41,665 bases of DNA from Alphaproteobacteria bacterium. Lineage in GTDB: Bacteria > Pseudomonadota > Alphaproteobacteria > Micavibrionales > UBA2020. The notes beneath the pieces were generated by a model. It saw nothing but the letters and a program-made list of their open reading frames with translations. It was not told where the DNA came from and did no database searches. This document shows positions 1 to 7,424 of this stretch, one piece after another. Where the stretch lies: NCBI GenBank assembly GCA_028817795.1, contig JAPPOU010000151.1:1-41665 (forward strand), read 5' to 3'. Positions within the stretch are counted from its first letter, which is position 1. Each line of letters starts with the position of its first letter. The position numbers were made by a program, and so were the translations under genes.

Positions 1-2
1 GT

Positions 3-875
3 ACATATGTATATGTGCCCGAAGGTGTGCGCTGCACCATGGATCTTTCCACGTACTTCCGCATCAACGAAGCCAAGACAGGGCAGTTTGAGCTAACGTT
101 GATTGTCGTTGAAAAGGGTGGCTATGTTTCATACCTTGAAGGCTGTACCGCGCCGATGCGCGATGAAAACCAGTTGCATGCTGCCGTGGTCGAGCTGGTG
201 GCCATGGAAGATGCCGAAATTAAATATTCCACCGTGCAAAACTGGTATCCCGGCGATGAAAACGGTGTGGGCGGTATTTATAACTTTGTGACCAAGCGCG
301 GCATTTGCAAAGGTGCGCGGTCTAAAATTTCATGGACGCAGGTGGAAACGGGTTCCGCGATTACGTGGAAATATCCATCGTGCATTTTGCTGGGTGACGA
401 TAGCGTGGGCGAGTTTTATTCCGTCGCCATCACAAATAACCACCAGCAGGCCGATACCGGCACGAAAATGGTGCATTTGGGTAAAAACACACGATCCCGC
501 ATTATTGCCAAGGGTATTTCGGCGGGGAAATCGAACAGTACCTATCGCGGTCTGGTGCGTATTTCCGGTAAGGCGGAGAACGCGCGCAACTATACCCAAT
601 GCGATAGCCTGCTGATCAGCCACGACTGCGGCGCGCATACGGTGCCGTATATTGAATGCAAAAATGCTTCTGCGCATTTAGAGCACGAAGCCACTACATC
701 GAAAATCAGCGAAGATCAGCTGTTCTACGCCCGCCAGCGGGGAATACCGGAGGAAGAGGCTTTGACATTGATCGTCAACGGTTTCTGCCGTGATGTTTTG
801 CAGCAACTGCCGATGGAGTTTGCGGTGGAAGCGCAAAAGCTGGTGGCGATTTCATTGGAGGGGAGTGTCGGTTAG
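3..875 (+). CDS. sufB: Fe-S cluster scaffold protein SufB, C-terminal part
   Basis: This is the 3' portion of sufB; the reading frame is open to the left edge, so the N-terminus lies outside the window. SufB is the core scaffold of the SufBC2D complex, on which Fe-S clusters are built in the cytosol. The visible part has the family hallmarks [36 protein letters not shown] and [10 protein letters not shown] Cys in TQCDS lies 28 residues before the His-Glu of EHEATT, matching the spacing of E. coli Cys405 and His433/Glu434, which are needed for sulfur transfer and cluster assembly. The end, [18 protein letters not shown], is the usual SufB terminus, so the gene is complete at its 3' end. It is followed by palindromes and a nuclease gene rather than directly by sufC. 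Confidence 0.97.
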   Translation, partial: TYVYVPEGVRCTMDLSTYFRINEAKTGQFELTLIVVEKGGYVSYLEGCTAPMRDENQLHAAVVELVAMEDAEIKYSTVQNWYPGDENGVGGIYNFVTKRGICKGARSKISWTQVETGSAITWKYPSCILLGDDSVGEFYSVAITNNHQQADTGTKMVHLGKNTRSRIIAKGISAGKSNSTYRGLVRISGKAENARNYTQCDSLLISHDCGAHTVPYIECKNASAHLEHEATTSKISEDQLFYARQRGIPEEEALTLIVNGFCRDVLQQLPMEFAVEAQKLVAISLEGSVG

Positions 876-888
876 AAAAGCGCGTCGT

Positions 889-947
889 GCCCCTGCGAAG
901 GCAGGGGGCCAGCGGGAATATAGACTGGGTCCCCGCCTTCGCGGGGA
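889..947. repeat. Palindromic element, double hairpin, upstream of GIY-YIG gene
   Basis: Two perfect hairpins stand 23 bases apart: CCCCTGC-GAAG-GCAGGGG (890-907) and CCCCGC-CTTC-GCGGGG (931-946). The sequence between them carries GGCCAG and CTGGGTCC, which can also pair, so the element can fold as one compound structure. The downstream copy at 1254-1316 shares the CTGGG border and the CTTC-loop hairpin. The core resembles the CTGGGTCCCCGCCTTCGCGGGGAT type of dispersed repeat that I know from many proteobacterial genomes. Confidence 0.85.
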
Positions 948-965
948 TACGGATAGAAAGGAAAA

Positions 966-1253
966 ATGAACTACTACGTTTACATACTCGCCAGTAAAAG
1001 AAACGGTACGCTTTATATCGGTGTGACAAACGATCTGGCAAGGCGGGTATGGGAACATAAACAAGGCGCGGTGCCCGGCTTTACAAAGCAATATGGCGTC
1101 AAGCAACTGGTGTATTACGAAACATATGAAGTGCTAGCACAGGCGCGTGAGCGTGAAGGAAACATGAAACGATGGAAACGGGATTGGAAGGTAAAGCGCA
1201 TAGAGGATGTGAACCCCAAATGGGACGACTTGTATGCAAAGGTGAATATGTAA
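966..1253 (+). CDS. Small GIY-YIG nuclease-domain protein inside the suf operon
   Basis: This 95-residue protein is a single GIY-YIG domain of the small YhbQ-like (UPF0213) class. The YVY and LYIG motifs are at residues 4-6 and 17-20, followed by the conserved Arg-rich helix LARRVWEH, then YYETYE with the expected acidic residue, and the typical end WKVKRIEDVNPKWDDLY. Members are predicted endonucleases; the cellular role of the stand-alone proteins is not settled. The start ATG has a good AAGGA ribosome site. The gene lies in the sense direction between sufB and sufC and is bracketed by related palindromic elements, which suggests an insertion. In my memory of the family, such genes are often embedded in similar repeats. 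It should be co-transcribed with suf unless the hairpins interfere. Confidence 0.93.
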   Translation: MNYYVYILASKRNGTLYIGVTNDLARRVWEHKQGAVPGFTKQYGVKQLVYYETYEVLAQAREREGNMKRWKRDWKVKRIEDVNPKWDDLYAKVNM

Positions 1254-1316
1254 CTGGGCCCCTGCCTTCGCAGGGGGGCGATGCCTGACCGTGTTCCTGC
1301 GCAGGCAGGAACCCAG
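1254..1316. repeat. Palindromic element, double hairpin, downstream of GIY-YIG gene
   Basis: The element begins directly after the GIY-YIG stop codon. It is bordered by CTGGG (1254-1258) and CCCAG (1312-1316) as an outer inverted repeat. It encloses CCCCTGC-CTTC-GCAGGGG and TTCCTGC-GCAG-GCAGGAA. It is related to 889-947, so the nuclease gene sits between two copies of one family. The sufC ribosome site (AGAAAGGA) lies just after it. Confidence 0.85.
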
Positions 1317-1338
1317 AGGGAGCAGAAAGGATATTGCG

Positions 1339-2091
1339 ATGCTTGAAATCAAAAACCTCCACGCCACTGTGGCTGGCAAAGAAGTGCTAAAGGGCCTGAC
1401 ATTAACGGTCGAGGCGGGCAAGGTGCATGCGATTATGGGGCCGAACGGGTCGGGCAAATCGACGCTGTCGTATGTGTTGGCAGGGCGTGACGGGTATGAG
1501 GTGACCAAAGGCTCTGTGACATTCATGGGCAAGGATATTGCCGAACTGGATCCTGAAGAGCGTGCGGCCATGGGCCTGTTTTTGGCGTTTCAGTACCCCG
1601 TGGAAATTCCGGGCGTCACGACCACAACGTTTTTGAAAACCGCTGTGAATGCGGTGCGCAAGGCGCGTGGCGAAACAGAATTGAACCCTGCCGCATTTTT
1701 AAAACTGCAGAAAGACAAAGTCACCCAAATCGGCATGAAACCCGAAATGCTCAAGCGCGGCGTCAATGTCGGTTTTTCCGGCGGTGAAAAAAAACGCAAC
1801 GAAGTTTTGCAAATGGCTATGCTGGAACCTAAACTGGCGGTGCTGGATGAAACGGACAGTGGTTTAGATATCGATGCATTGAAAGTCGTGGCCGATGGCG
1901 TGAATGCCATGCGTGCCGCTGACCGTGCGTTTTTAGTGATTACGCACTATCAGCGCCTGCTGGATTACATCAAGCCCGATGTGGTGCATGTTCTGGTGGA
2001 TGGAAAAATACAGGACACCGGTGGGCCGGAACTGGCGCATAAGCTGGAAAAAGAAGGCTATGCCGCTTATGGCGTGGAGGATGCGGCGTGA
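1339..2091 (+). CDS. sufC: Fe-S assembly ATPase SufC
   Basis: SufC is the cytosolic ABC-type ATPase of the SufBC2D scaffold complex; it uses ATP to drive rearrangement of SufB-SufD during cluster assembly. The 250-residue product shows Walker A GPNGSGKS, the signature FSGGEKKRNE, Walker B with LAVLDETDSGLDIDAL (DETD is typical of SufC) and the H-loop ITHYQRLL. The frame is open further upstream, but the ATG at 1339 is chosen because MLEIKNL is the normal SufC start and AGAAAGGA lies just before it; the upstream codons would run through the palindrome. There is no membrane domain, as expected. Confidence 0.97.
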   Translation: MLEIKNLHATVAGKEVLKGLTLTVEAGKVHAIMGPNGSGKSTLSYVLAGRDGYEVTKGSVTFMGKDIAELDPEERAAMGLFLAFQYPVEIPGVTTTTFLKTAVNAVRKARGETELNPAAFLKLQKDKVTQIGMKPEMLKRGVNVGFSGGEKKRNEVLQMAMLEPKLAVLDETDSGLDIDALKVVADGVNAMRAADRAFLVITHYQRLLDYIKPDVVHVLVDGKIQDTGGPELAHKLEKEGYAAYGVEDAA

Positions 2092-2110
2092 AATTTAGAG
2101 TAACGCTATA

Positions 2111-2183
2111 CCCTCTCCCTAACCCTCCCCCGCAAGTGGGAGAGGGGATGGTTGCGCCCACATGTTTAGGGTTAGGGAGAGGG
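2111..2183. repeat. CCCTCTCCC-type palindrome between sufC and sufD
   Basis: A 16-base segment, CCCTCTCCCTAACCCT (2111-2126), is repeated as its exact reverse complement at 2168-2183. An inner CTCCC/GGGAG hairpin lies at 2125-2142. It belongs to the same family as the elements at 20368, 20448, 24266, 24365 and 40067. Its right end, GGGAGAGGGG, sits six bases before the sufD start codon and can act as that gene's Shine-Dalgarno sequence. Confidence 0.88.
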
Positions 2184-2190
2184 GAATAGA

Positions 2191-3486
2191 ATGACCTCAC
2201 CTTCCAAAACCTCATTCATGCAAAAAACCGCCCCACTGTCCGAAGCGCTCCCATGGCTGGAAGATGCGCCTAAGTCCAGCGCGCCTGCGTGGGTGGAAGC
2301 TTTACGAGAAACAGGGGCCGAGGTTTTTGCGCAAACGGGCCTGCCAACCCCTAAATGGGAAGGCTGGCAATATACCTCGCTCCGCCCGTTGCAGGACAGG
2401 CGCTACCGCCCCGCAGCGGCGGCCAATACAGACTTGCCCGCCCCCTTGATTGAAAACACGCCTCGCATGGTTGTGGTGAATGGCCATTTCATGTCGGAGC
2501 TGTCCACACTGCCTGATGGCGTGGCTGTCCGCCCGTTCCTTGATGCGGCGGCAGATGAAAGCCTGCTGGAAACCGTATCCGGCCCCGGTGATTTTGCGGC
2601 GGAACCTTTCCGCGCCTTGAACGCGGCGCATACAGATGGCGGTTTTGTGCTGGATGTGCCCAAGGGCGCGGACATCGCGGAGCCGATTGAAATCTTGTTC
2701 CATACCACAGGTGACGGCACAGCGGCCTACCCCCGCGTCCTTTACCGCCTTGGTGAAAACGCGGGGCTGACGGTGGTTGAGAGATATACGGGGCAGGGCG
2801 CATACCTGATGAACGGCGTGACCGACATCGTTTTAAAGCCCTCCGCCCGTTTCCGGCACTATCGCATGATGCAGGAGGATATGGCCGCGCACCACATCTC
2901 GCACACACGCGTGTTACAGGAAAAATCTTCGCAATTTGAAGGGTTTAGCCTTGCAACTGGGGCGCGTTTGGCGCGGCAGGATTACCAGATGCGTTTACTT
3001 GATTCTGTAATTAATGCTGGTATTTCCGGCCTTTATATGCTAAAAGATCAGCAGAATCATGATTTTACGATCCAAGCCGATCATTTCGCGCCGGACGGAA
3101 AATCCGCCCAATTTTTTAAAGGAGTGGCAGATGCTAAGAGTCGTGCAGTTTTCCAAGGGAAAATACAAGTACGTCGTCCTGCACAAGGGACAGATGGGCA
3201 CCAATCTCATCATGCGCTATTGCTCTCGCCCGAAGCAGAAGCAAGCGCAAAACCAGAACTAGAGATTTACGCAGACGATGTAAAATGCGCCCATGGCGCA
3301 ACCACGGGGCAGCTGGATGCCAATGCCCTGTTTTACATGCAAAGTCGCGGCATCCCCAGAGCCGAGGCACATGAAATGCTGATCGGCTCTTTTATTGACG
3401 AGGTTTTTGAACAGGTCACGTTTGCGCCCATGCGCGATATACTGCGGGCCGAAGCGGACAAGTGGCTGAAGGAGCGCAACGGATGA
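2191..3486 (+). CDS. sufD: Fe-S assembly protein SufD
   Basis: SufD is the SufB paralogue that completes the SufBC2D complex and is linked to iron entry. The 431-residue product has the usual low-conservation N-terminus with PTPKWEGWQYTSLRPL, then the right-handed beta-helix region and the end DDVKCAHGATTGQLD, FYMQSRGI and GSFIDEVFE. The Cys-x-His in KCAHG matches E. coli SufD Cys358 and His360. The ATG at 2191 is taken because the preceding palindrome supplies GAGGGG at good spacing; an alternative ATG lies at 2218. The last codons overlap the sufS start. The frame runs unbroken through the middle of the gene. Confidence 0.95.
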   Translation: MTSPSKTSFMQKTAPLSEALPWLEDAPKSSAPAWVEALRETGAEVFAQTGLPTPKWEGWQYTSLRPLQDRRYRPAAAANTDLPAPLIENTPRMVVVNGHFMSELSTLPDGVAVRPFLDAAADESLLETVSGPGDFAAEPFRALNAAHTDGGFVLDVPKGADIAEPIEILFHTTGDGTAAYPRVLYRLGENAGLTVVERYTGQGAYLMNGVTDIVLKPSARFRHYRMMQEDMAAHHISHTRVLQEKSSQFEGFSLATGARLARQDYQMRLLDSVINAGISGLYMLKDQQNHDFTIQADHFAPDGKSAQFFKGVADAKSRAVFQGKIQVRRPAQGTDGHQSHHALLLSPEAEASAKPELEIYADDVKCAHGATTGQLDANALFYMQSRGIPRAEAHEMLIGSFIDEVFEQVTFAPMRDILRAEADKWLKERNG

Positions 3487-4700
3487 TGCCCGCCAAAAAG
3501 GCACATGATATTCGCAATGACTTCCCCGCGCTGGCAGGGGATGTGTGCTTTCTTGACTCTGCCGCATCCGCCCAAAAACCCCGCAGCGTGATTGATGCCA
3601 TGGCGCATGTCATGGAAACCCACTATGCTAATGTGCATCGTGGGGTTTACGATTTCAGCGCCCGTACCAGTGTGGCGTATGAAGAAGCGCGTAAAAAAGT
3701 TTCTGCCTTTATCAACGCCAAGTCAGAAAAAGAAATTATCTTTACCCGTAACGCGACCGAAGCCATCAATCTGGTGGCCGCCACATGGGGCGTAGCCAAT
3801 TTGGCCGAAGGTGATGAAGTTATCCTGACCGAACTGGAACACCACGCCAATATTGTGCCGTGGACCATGCTGAAAGAGCAAAAGGGTATTGTGATACGGG
3901 TTGTGCCTATCACGCCCGAAGGTGCGTTGGATATGGCGGCCTATGAACGCTTTTTAACATCGGGCAAGGTAAAATTGGTTGCTGTCACGCAAATGTCAAA
4001 CGCGCTGGGCACGGTTACGCCCATTGCCGATATGGTTGCAAAGGCGAAGGCGGCGGGCGCTGTTACGTTGGTTGATGGCAGTCAGGGCATTGTGCATTTG
4101 TCCGCTGATATGCAGAAAATAGGCTGTGATTTTTACGTCTTTACAGGGCATAAGCTGTATGGCCCGACAGGTATGGGCGTTTTGTATGGTCGTTATGATT
4201 TACTGGACGCCATGCCACCCTACCAAGGCGGAGGCGAAATGATCGAGCGCGTCACGTTCGACGGCTGCACCTATAAAGAACCCCCATACCGTTTTGAAGC
4301 TGGTACGCCCGCTATAGTCGAGGCGATTGGCCTTGGTGCGGCGGTGGATTATGTGTGCGGCCTTGATTTTGATGCTGTGATGGCTGAAGAAGCACGTATT
4401 TTGTCCGCAGCCGAACAGGTGCTGGCGGATATCAAAGGGGTTGTCATTCACTCCCGCGCCACGGAACGGGCCGCGATTTTGTCGTTCAGCCTTGGCAATG
4501 TGCATCCGCATGATGTGGGCACAATCCTTGACCAGTGCGGCGTTGCCGTGCGGGCAGGGCACCATTGTGCGCAGCCCTTGATGAAGGCTTTGGGCGTGAC
4601 CGCGACTGTGCGGGCGTCATTTGCAGTCTATAACACCATGGATGATGTGACGCGATTGGCCGAAGGGCTTGAAAAAGCGCAAAGGATATTTAAATCATGA
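3483..4700 (+). CDS. sufS: Cysteine desulfurase SufS
   Basis: SufS is a PLP-dependent group II cysteine desulfurase that removes sulfur from L-cysteine as an enzyme persulfide for the SUF scaffold. The 405-residue product has FLDSAASAQKP near the N-terminus, TRNATEAINLVA, the cofactor-binding ELEHHANIVPW, the PLP lysine in FTGHKLYGPTGMG, and the persulfide cysteine in RAGHHCAQPLM. The start at 3483 overlaps the sufD stop in an ATGA arrangement, which favours translational coupling; ATG at 3486 follows immediately. An in-frame ATG at 3462 lies inside sufD and is less likely. No sufE gene is seen, so the partner (SufE or SufU) must lie elsewhere. Confidence 0.97.
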   Translation: MMPAKKAHDIRNDFPALAGDVCFLDSAASAQKPRSVIDAMAHVMETHYANVHRGVYDFSARTSVAYEEARKKVSAFINAKSEKEIIFTRNATEAINLVAATWGVANLAEGDEVILTELEHHANIVPWTMLKEQKGIVIRVVPITPEGALDMAAYERFLTSGKVKLVAVTQMSNALGTVTPIADMVAKAKAAGAVTLVDGSQGIVHLSADMQKIGCDFYVFTGHKLYGPTGMGVLYGRYDLLDAMPPYQGGGEMIERVTFDGCTYKEPPYRFEAGTPAIVEAIGLGAAVDYVCGLDFDAVMAEEARILSAAEQVLADIKGVVIHSRATERAAILSFSLGNVHPHDVGTILDQCGVAVRAGHHCAQPLMKALGVTATVRASFAVYNTMDDVTRLAEGLEKAQRIFKS

Positions 4701-5107
4701 TGAGAGCCGTAGCGAGTGCAGAAATGATCGAAGATGCCGTCAATGACGATGAGGAAATGGCCAAAATGCTTCGTCCGCCCTATACCGAGGCGTCGGAAGA
4801 GCACCCTCTGTGGCCCAAGGTTGAAGCCGCGATACGCGAGGTTTATGACCCCGAAATTCCCGTCAATATTTATGAGCTGGGCCTGATTTACAAAGTGGAT
4901 ATTAACGCTGAAAACAACAATGTCTTTGTTGAAATGACACTGACATCCCCCGCGTGCCCTGTTGCCGGTGAAATGCCCGGCATGGTGGAAGACGCTGTGA
5001 AGACAGTCGAAAGCGTGGGAGAAATTACGGTGGAAATTATCTGGGACCCGCCATGGGACCCGTCAAAAATGGCCGAAACGGCAAAACTGCAACTGAATAT
5101 GTTCTAA
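4697..5107 (+). CDS. sufT: SUF-associated MIP18/DUF59 family protein SufT
   Basis: This 136-residue protein belongs to the MIP18 (DUF59) family, which acts in Fe-S cluster maturation and delivery. The core is VYDPEIPVNIYELGLIYKV, TLTSPACPVAGEMP with the conserved Cys, and IIWDPPWDPSKM. About 45 acidic residues-rich positions precede the core, as in other SUF-operon SufT proteins. It overlaps the sufS stop (ATGATG at 4697-4702), so either Met could start it. Its place after sufS supports the name SufT over the related PaaD or Mrp-fused versions. Confidence 0.93.
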   Translation: MMRAVASAEMIEDAVNDDEEMAKMLRPPYTEASEEHPLWPKVEAAIREVYDPEIPVNIYELGLIYKVDINAENNNVFVEMTLTSPACPVAGEMPGMVEDAVKTVESVGEITVEIIWDPPWDPSKMAETAKLQLNMF

Positions 5108-5130
5108 TACGTTCTAAAAGGAGACGAAAA

Positions 5131-5487
5131 ATGAGCGCACAATTAATGACACTGACAAACGCGGCAGCGGAACAAATCAAAAGCCTGATTTCGCAAGCGC
5201 CGGAAGGCCAGGAAATTCTGGGCCTCCGCGTGGGCGTGCAGGCGGCGGGCTGTTCCGGCCTTGGTTACGTGATGGATTATGCGACCGAGGAAAACCCGCT
5301 GGATATCACGATCGAGGATAAAGGCGTGAAAATCTTTGTCGATGCCTCATCGCAGCTTTATTTGGCGGGTATCGAGATCGACTGGATGCAGGATAAATTC
5401 GAATCCGGCTTTGTCTTCAATAACCCGAACGCCAAGGGCCATTGTGGTTGCGGCAAGTCGTTCAGTGTTGAGGGCGAGGGCGAATAA
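5131..5487 (+). CDS. sufA: A-type Fe-S carrier SufA
   Basis: This 118-residue protein is a HesB/IscA-type carrier that moves Fe-S clusters from the SUF scaffold to target apoproteins. The three conserved cysteines are in AAGCSGLG and GHCGCGKSF. The start ATG at 5131 has AAAAGGAGA upstream; the frame is open to 5053 but this would overlap sufT. It closes the suf operon. Its last 26 bases overlap the convergent ankyrin gene. A second A-type carrier, ErpA-like, is encoded at 11334-11669. Confidence 0.95.
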   Translation: MSAQLMTLTNAAAEQIKSLISQAPEGQEILGLRVGVQAAGCSGLGYVMDYATEENPLDITIEDKGVKIFVDASSQLYLAGIEIDWMQDKFESGFVFNNPNAKGHCGCGKSFSVEGEGE

Positions 5488-6157
5488 TCTTTCGTGCTTT
5501 GGGCGTGCCACGCGCCGCTGCAGCACGAAATGCCTGCTTTGTATGTCCAATCCGTATCAGGGCAACGTTTTTAGGCACATTGTATGCTTCCGCAATAATC
5601 AGAGCGGTCTGGCCGTGTACGTTTTTCAGGTCAAAATCCGGGCTTCGCTCGATAATAGCGTTGATAATCTGCTGATGTTCGTGTGAAGATTTTGCTGCAG
5701 CAAGCATCAGGGCTGTATTTTTTGCCCCATATGACTGTAGATCAAGATTGGCGCCGTGCGCAATCAGTTGGAGTGCTTCGTTGGTTCTTTTGCAGATGAT
5801 GGTATGCATCAGCGCAGTTTTTCCGTCATCGTCCTGGATATCCGGATCAGCGCCATGTGCCAGCAGCAGGGCGACCTGGTCATAGGAAAAGTGCCTGCAA
5901 CTCCGCATTAAGGCAGTCTTGCCATACATATCTTTGGCATCAATGTCTCCACCTTTTTCCAGTATGGCCTGTACCAAGTCTTTTTTGGCATGGTTCAGCG
6001 CTATCATCAAAACCGTATTTTTACTGCCGTCGCAGGCCGTGCTGTCAGCGCCGCTATTCAGCAGCGCAATGCACTTTTCAGCGTTGCACACGGGTTTTCT
6101 TAGCTCCGCCAAAAGCTGGTTGGTTAGGTCTGTTGTATCTTGCGCAGGGCCAGACAT
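5462..6157 (-). CDS. Ankyrin-repeat protein downstream of metallopeptidase
   Basis: The 231-residue product consists almost entirely of about five or six ankyrin repeats (residues about 20-200). Typical units are GADSTACDGSKNTVLMIAL, GGDIDAKDMYGKTALMRSC, GADPDIQDDDGKTALMHTI and FDLKNVHGQTALIIAE. No signal peptide or membrane segment is visible, so it is probably cytosolic. The C-terminus is basic (RKIIRPRPQH). Its ATG is three bases after the stop of the upstream metallopeptidase gene, with GGAAG before it, so the two look like one operon. Its 3' end overlaps sufA on the other strand. Ankyrin proteins are protein-binding scaffolds; the partner is unknown, with the neighbouring peptidase the obvious candidate. 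Confidence 0.88.
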   Translation of the reverse strand: MSGPAQDTTDLTNQLLAELRKPVCNAEKCIALLNSGADSTACDGSKNTVLMIALNHAKKDLVQAILEKGGDIDAKDMYGKTALMRSCRHFSYDQVALLLAHGADPDIQDDDGKTALMHTIICKRTNEALQLIAHGANLDLQSYGAKNTALMLAAAKSSHEHQQIINAIIERSPDFDLKNVHGQTALIIAEAYNVPKNVALIRIGHTKQAFRAAAARGTPKARKIIRPRPQH

Positions 6158-6160
6158 CGC

Positions 6161-7309
6161 CTAACTTCCGGGGATCAGGGAGGGAACGGGGGTGTAGGTC
6201 TGTGTCATATGCGACAGCTTAACGGGCTGCACGGGTTCTGTGCCTTTGAGTATATCCCCCTTCGCCAGAATGTTCATGTATTCGATAGCAGACGTGAAAT
6301 CGCGCGCGGTCTTTCGCATGTCTTCTGTTTTTTCGATGCTGCTATCTTTCAGATAGGCCTTGGTCATGTGATAATTGCGGGCATCGCGCTTTGTACCTGC
6401 CGGAAAAATACCTTTGTTCTGTCTTTCTATTTCTGAAATGGTATCGGAAAGGTGCGTGATGCGTGCATGTGTGCGTAGCGCGCTGGCAATTGAATTTTCA
6501 TCGAATGAATACAGGGTGGTGTGCCCCGCATCACCGCGCACACCGTTGATAATGCGAAAGGTTTGGATGATATCACGCATCAAGGTTATTTCAGGTAACT
6601 GCCCCATTTCGGCCTTGATTGCCCGCAAAGCATAAATATCGCTGTCTGCTTCACCTTGCAGGGTTAGCGTACCTATTTCACGGGATTGGTCGCAGTGGCG
6701 TGCTTCGTGGAACATGACAAAGTAGTTATATACTGCGGCCATCGTTTCCATGTCGTATGACTCTTCAAGCCCTTTTAGCTTATGCCCCGTGATATCCTGC
6801 AGCATGGATAGAGCGTCTTTTACTTCATGCGGCCTGATAAAGCAGGAACGGTCGGCAACCGCGCCGCTGCCATAGAAAATGGTGCTGGCGTTCACCGGAA
6901 ACAATGCATCGGATAACGGGTTTGACGCCATCAGGCCTACGGCATAAGCAAAAGGCGTTGCCATGATTTTTGTTGCGGTTTCCAGTTTACTACCTTCAGG
7001 GATATCGGGCCCCATATCAGCGGTCCATAGTCTTCTGACGCCGGCACCGCCTGCATGTAAATGCCCCAGTACGTCACCACGTTCGTAGACGCGGATGTTT
7101 TTGGTGTGGAAATATTTGTCGGCTTCGTCGCTTAGGCCGTTTTCAGCCATGAAGGTAGAAAGGGGTTTGCTGGAATGGTTTTCATCTACCATGTGCGTTA
7201 CTGTGGAGCCTGTCGCTAAAACCCCGCATGACCCCAGCGATATTACGGCTGTGGCTTTGGCGGCGAAGCGGAATGCGCGTGATAAAAACCCTCTTTTTTT
7301 CTCTGCCAC
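6161..7309 (-). CDS. Putative HExxH zinc metallopeptidase lipoprotein
   Basis: I do not recognise the family. The frame is open to 7624, but that part overlaps the GNAT gene and has no credible start. GTG at 7309 with AAGGA nine bases upstream gives 382 residues. The N-terminus is basic (RAFRFAAK), then hydrophobic, ending in the lipobox-like LGSC with Cys28, so it may be a lipoprotein in the envelope. Residues 201-205 read HEARH, the HExxH zinc motif, preceded by hydrophobic YNYFVMF. GEADSD at 219-224 offers an acidic third ligand at roughly gluzincin-like spacing. The rest is mostly helical. It is followed in the same operon by an ankyrin protein. Proteolysis and zinc binding are inferred from the motif only. 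Confidence 0.72.
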   Translation of the reverse strand: MAEKKRGFLSRAFRFAAKATAVISLGSCGVLATGSTVTHMVDENHSSKPLSTFMAENGLSDEADKYFHTKNIRVYERGDVLGHLHAGGAGVRRLWTADMGPDIPEGSKLETATKIMATPFAYAVGLMASNPLSDALFPVNASTIFYGSGAVADRSCFIRPHEVKDALSMLQDITGHKLKGLEESYDMETMAAVYNYFVMFHEARHCDQSREIGTLTLQGEADSDIYALRAIKAEMGQLPEITLMRDIIQTFRIINGVRGDAGHTTLYSFDENSIASALRTHARITHLSDTISEIERQNKGIFPAGTKRDARNYHMTKAYLKDSSIEKTEDMRKTARDFTSAIEYMNILAKGDILKGTEPVQPVKLSHMTQTYTPVPSLIPGS

Positions 7310-7340
7310 TGTACTTTTCCTTAGTTGAATAACGGGAACA

Positions 7341-7369
7341 AAATTAACATAATATAAAAAGCCTTGCAA
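7341..7369 (-). promoter_or_regulatory. Putative promoter of metallopeptidase-ankyrin operon
   Basis: On the minus strand, TTGCAA (7369-7364) and TAATTT (7346-7341) are 17 bases apart, a usable sigma-70 -35/-10 pair. Transcription would start near 7334, about 25 bases before the GTG start. The -35 hexamer is its own reverse complement and is shared with the divergent promoter at 7364-7393. Confidence 0.4.
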
Positions 7370-7393
7370 GAGGCCATCCAAACCCCATATAAT
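7364..7393 (+). promoter_or_regulatory. Putative promoter of GNAT gene
   Basis: TTGCAA (7364-7369) is followed after 18 bases by a consensus TATAAT (7388-7393). The start would be near 7400, giving a leader of about 25 bases before the ATG at 7425. The shared -35 is described with the divergent promoter. Confidence 0.5.
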
Positions 7394-7424
7394 AGCAATA
7401 TAAATCAGTGTTTTACGGGTAAAT

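Noticed and set aside
889..1316. CRISPR-like repeats
   Set aside because: The repeats are single palindromic elements of varied sequence without regular spacing or unique spacers, and there are no cas genes.
3059..3262. Possible frameshift within sufD, suggested by an open frame in another phase
   Set aside because: The main sufD frame is unbroken and contains the expected residues through this part (GVADAKSRAVFQGKI and following).
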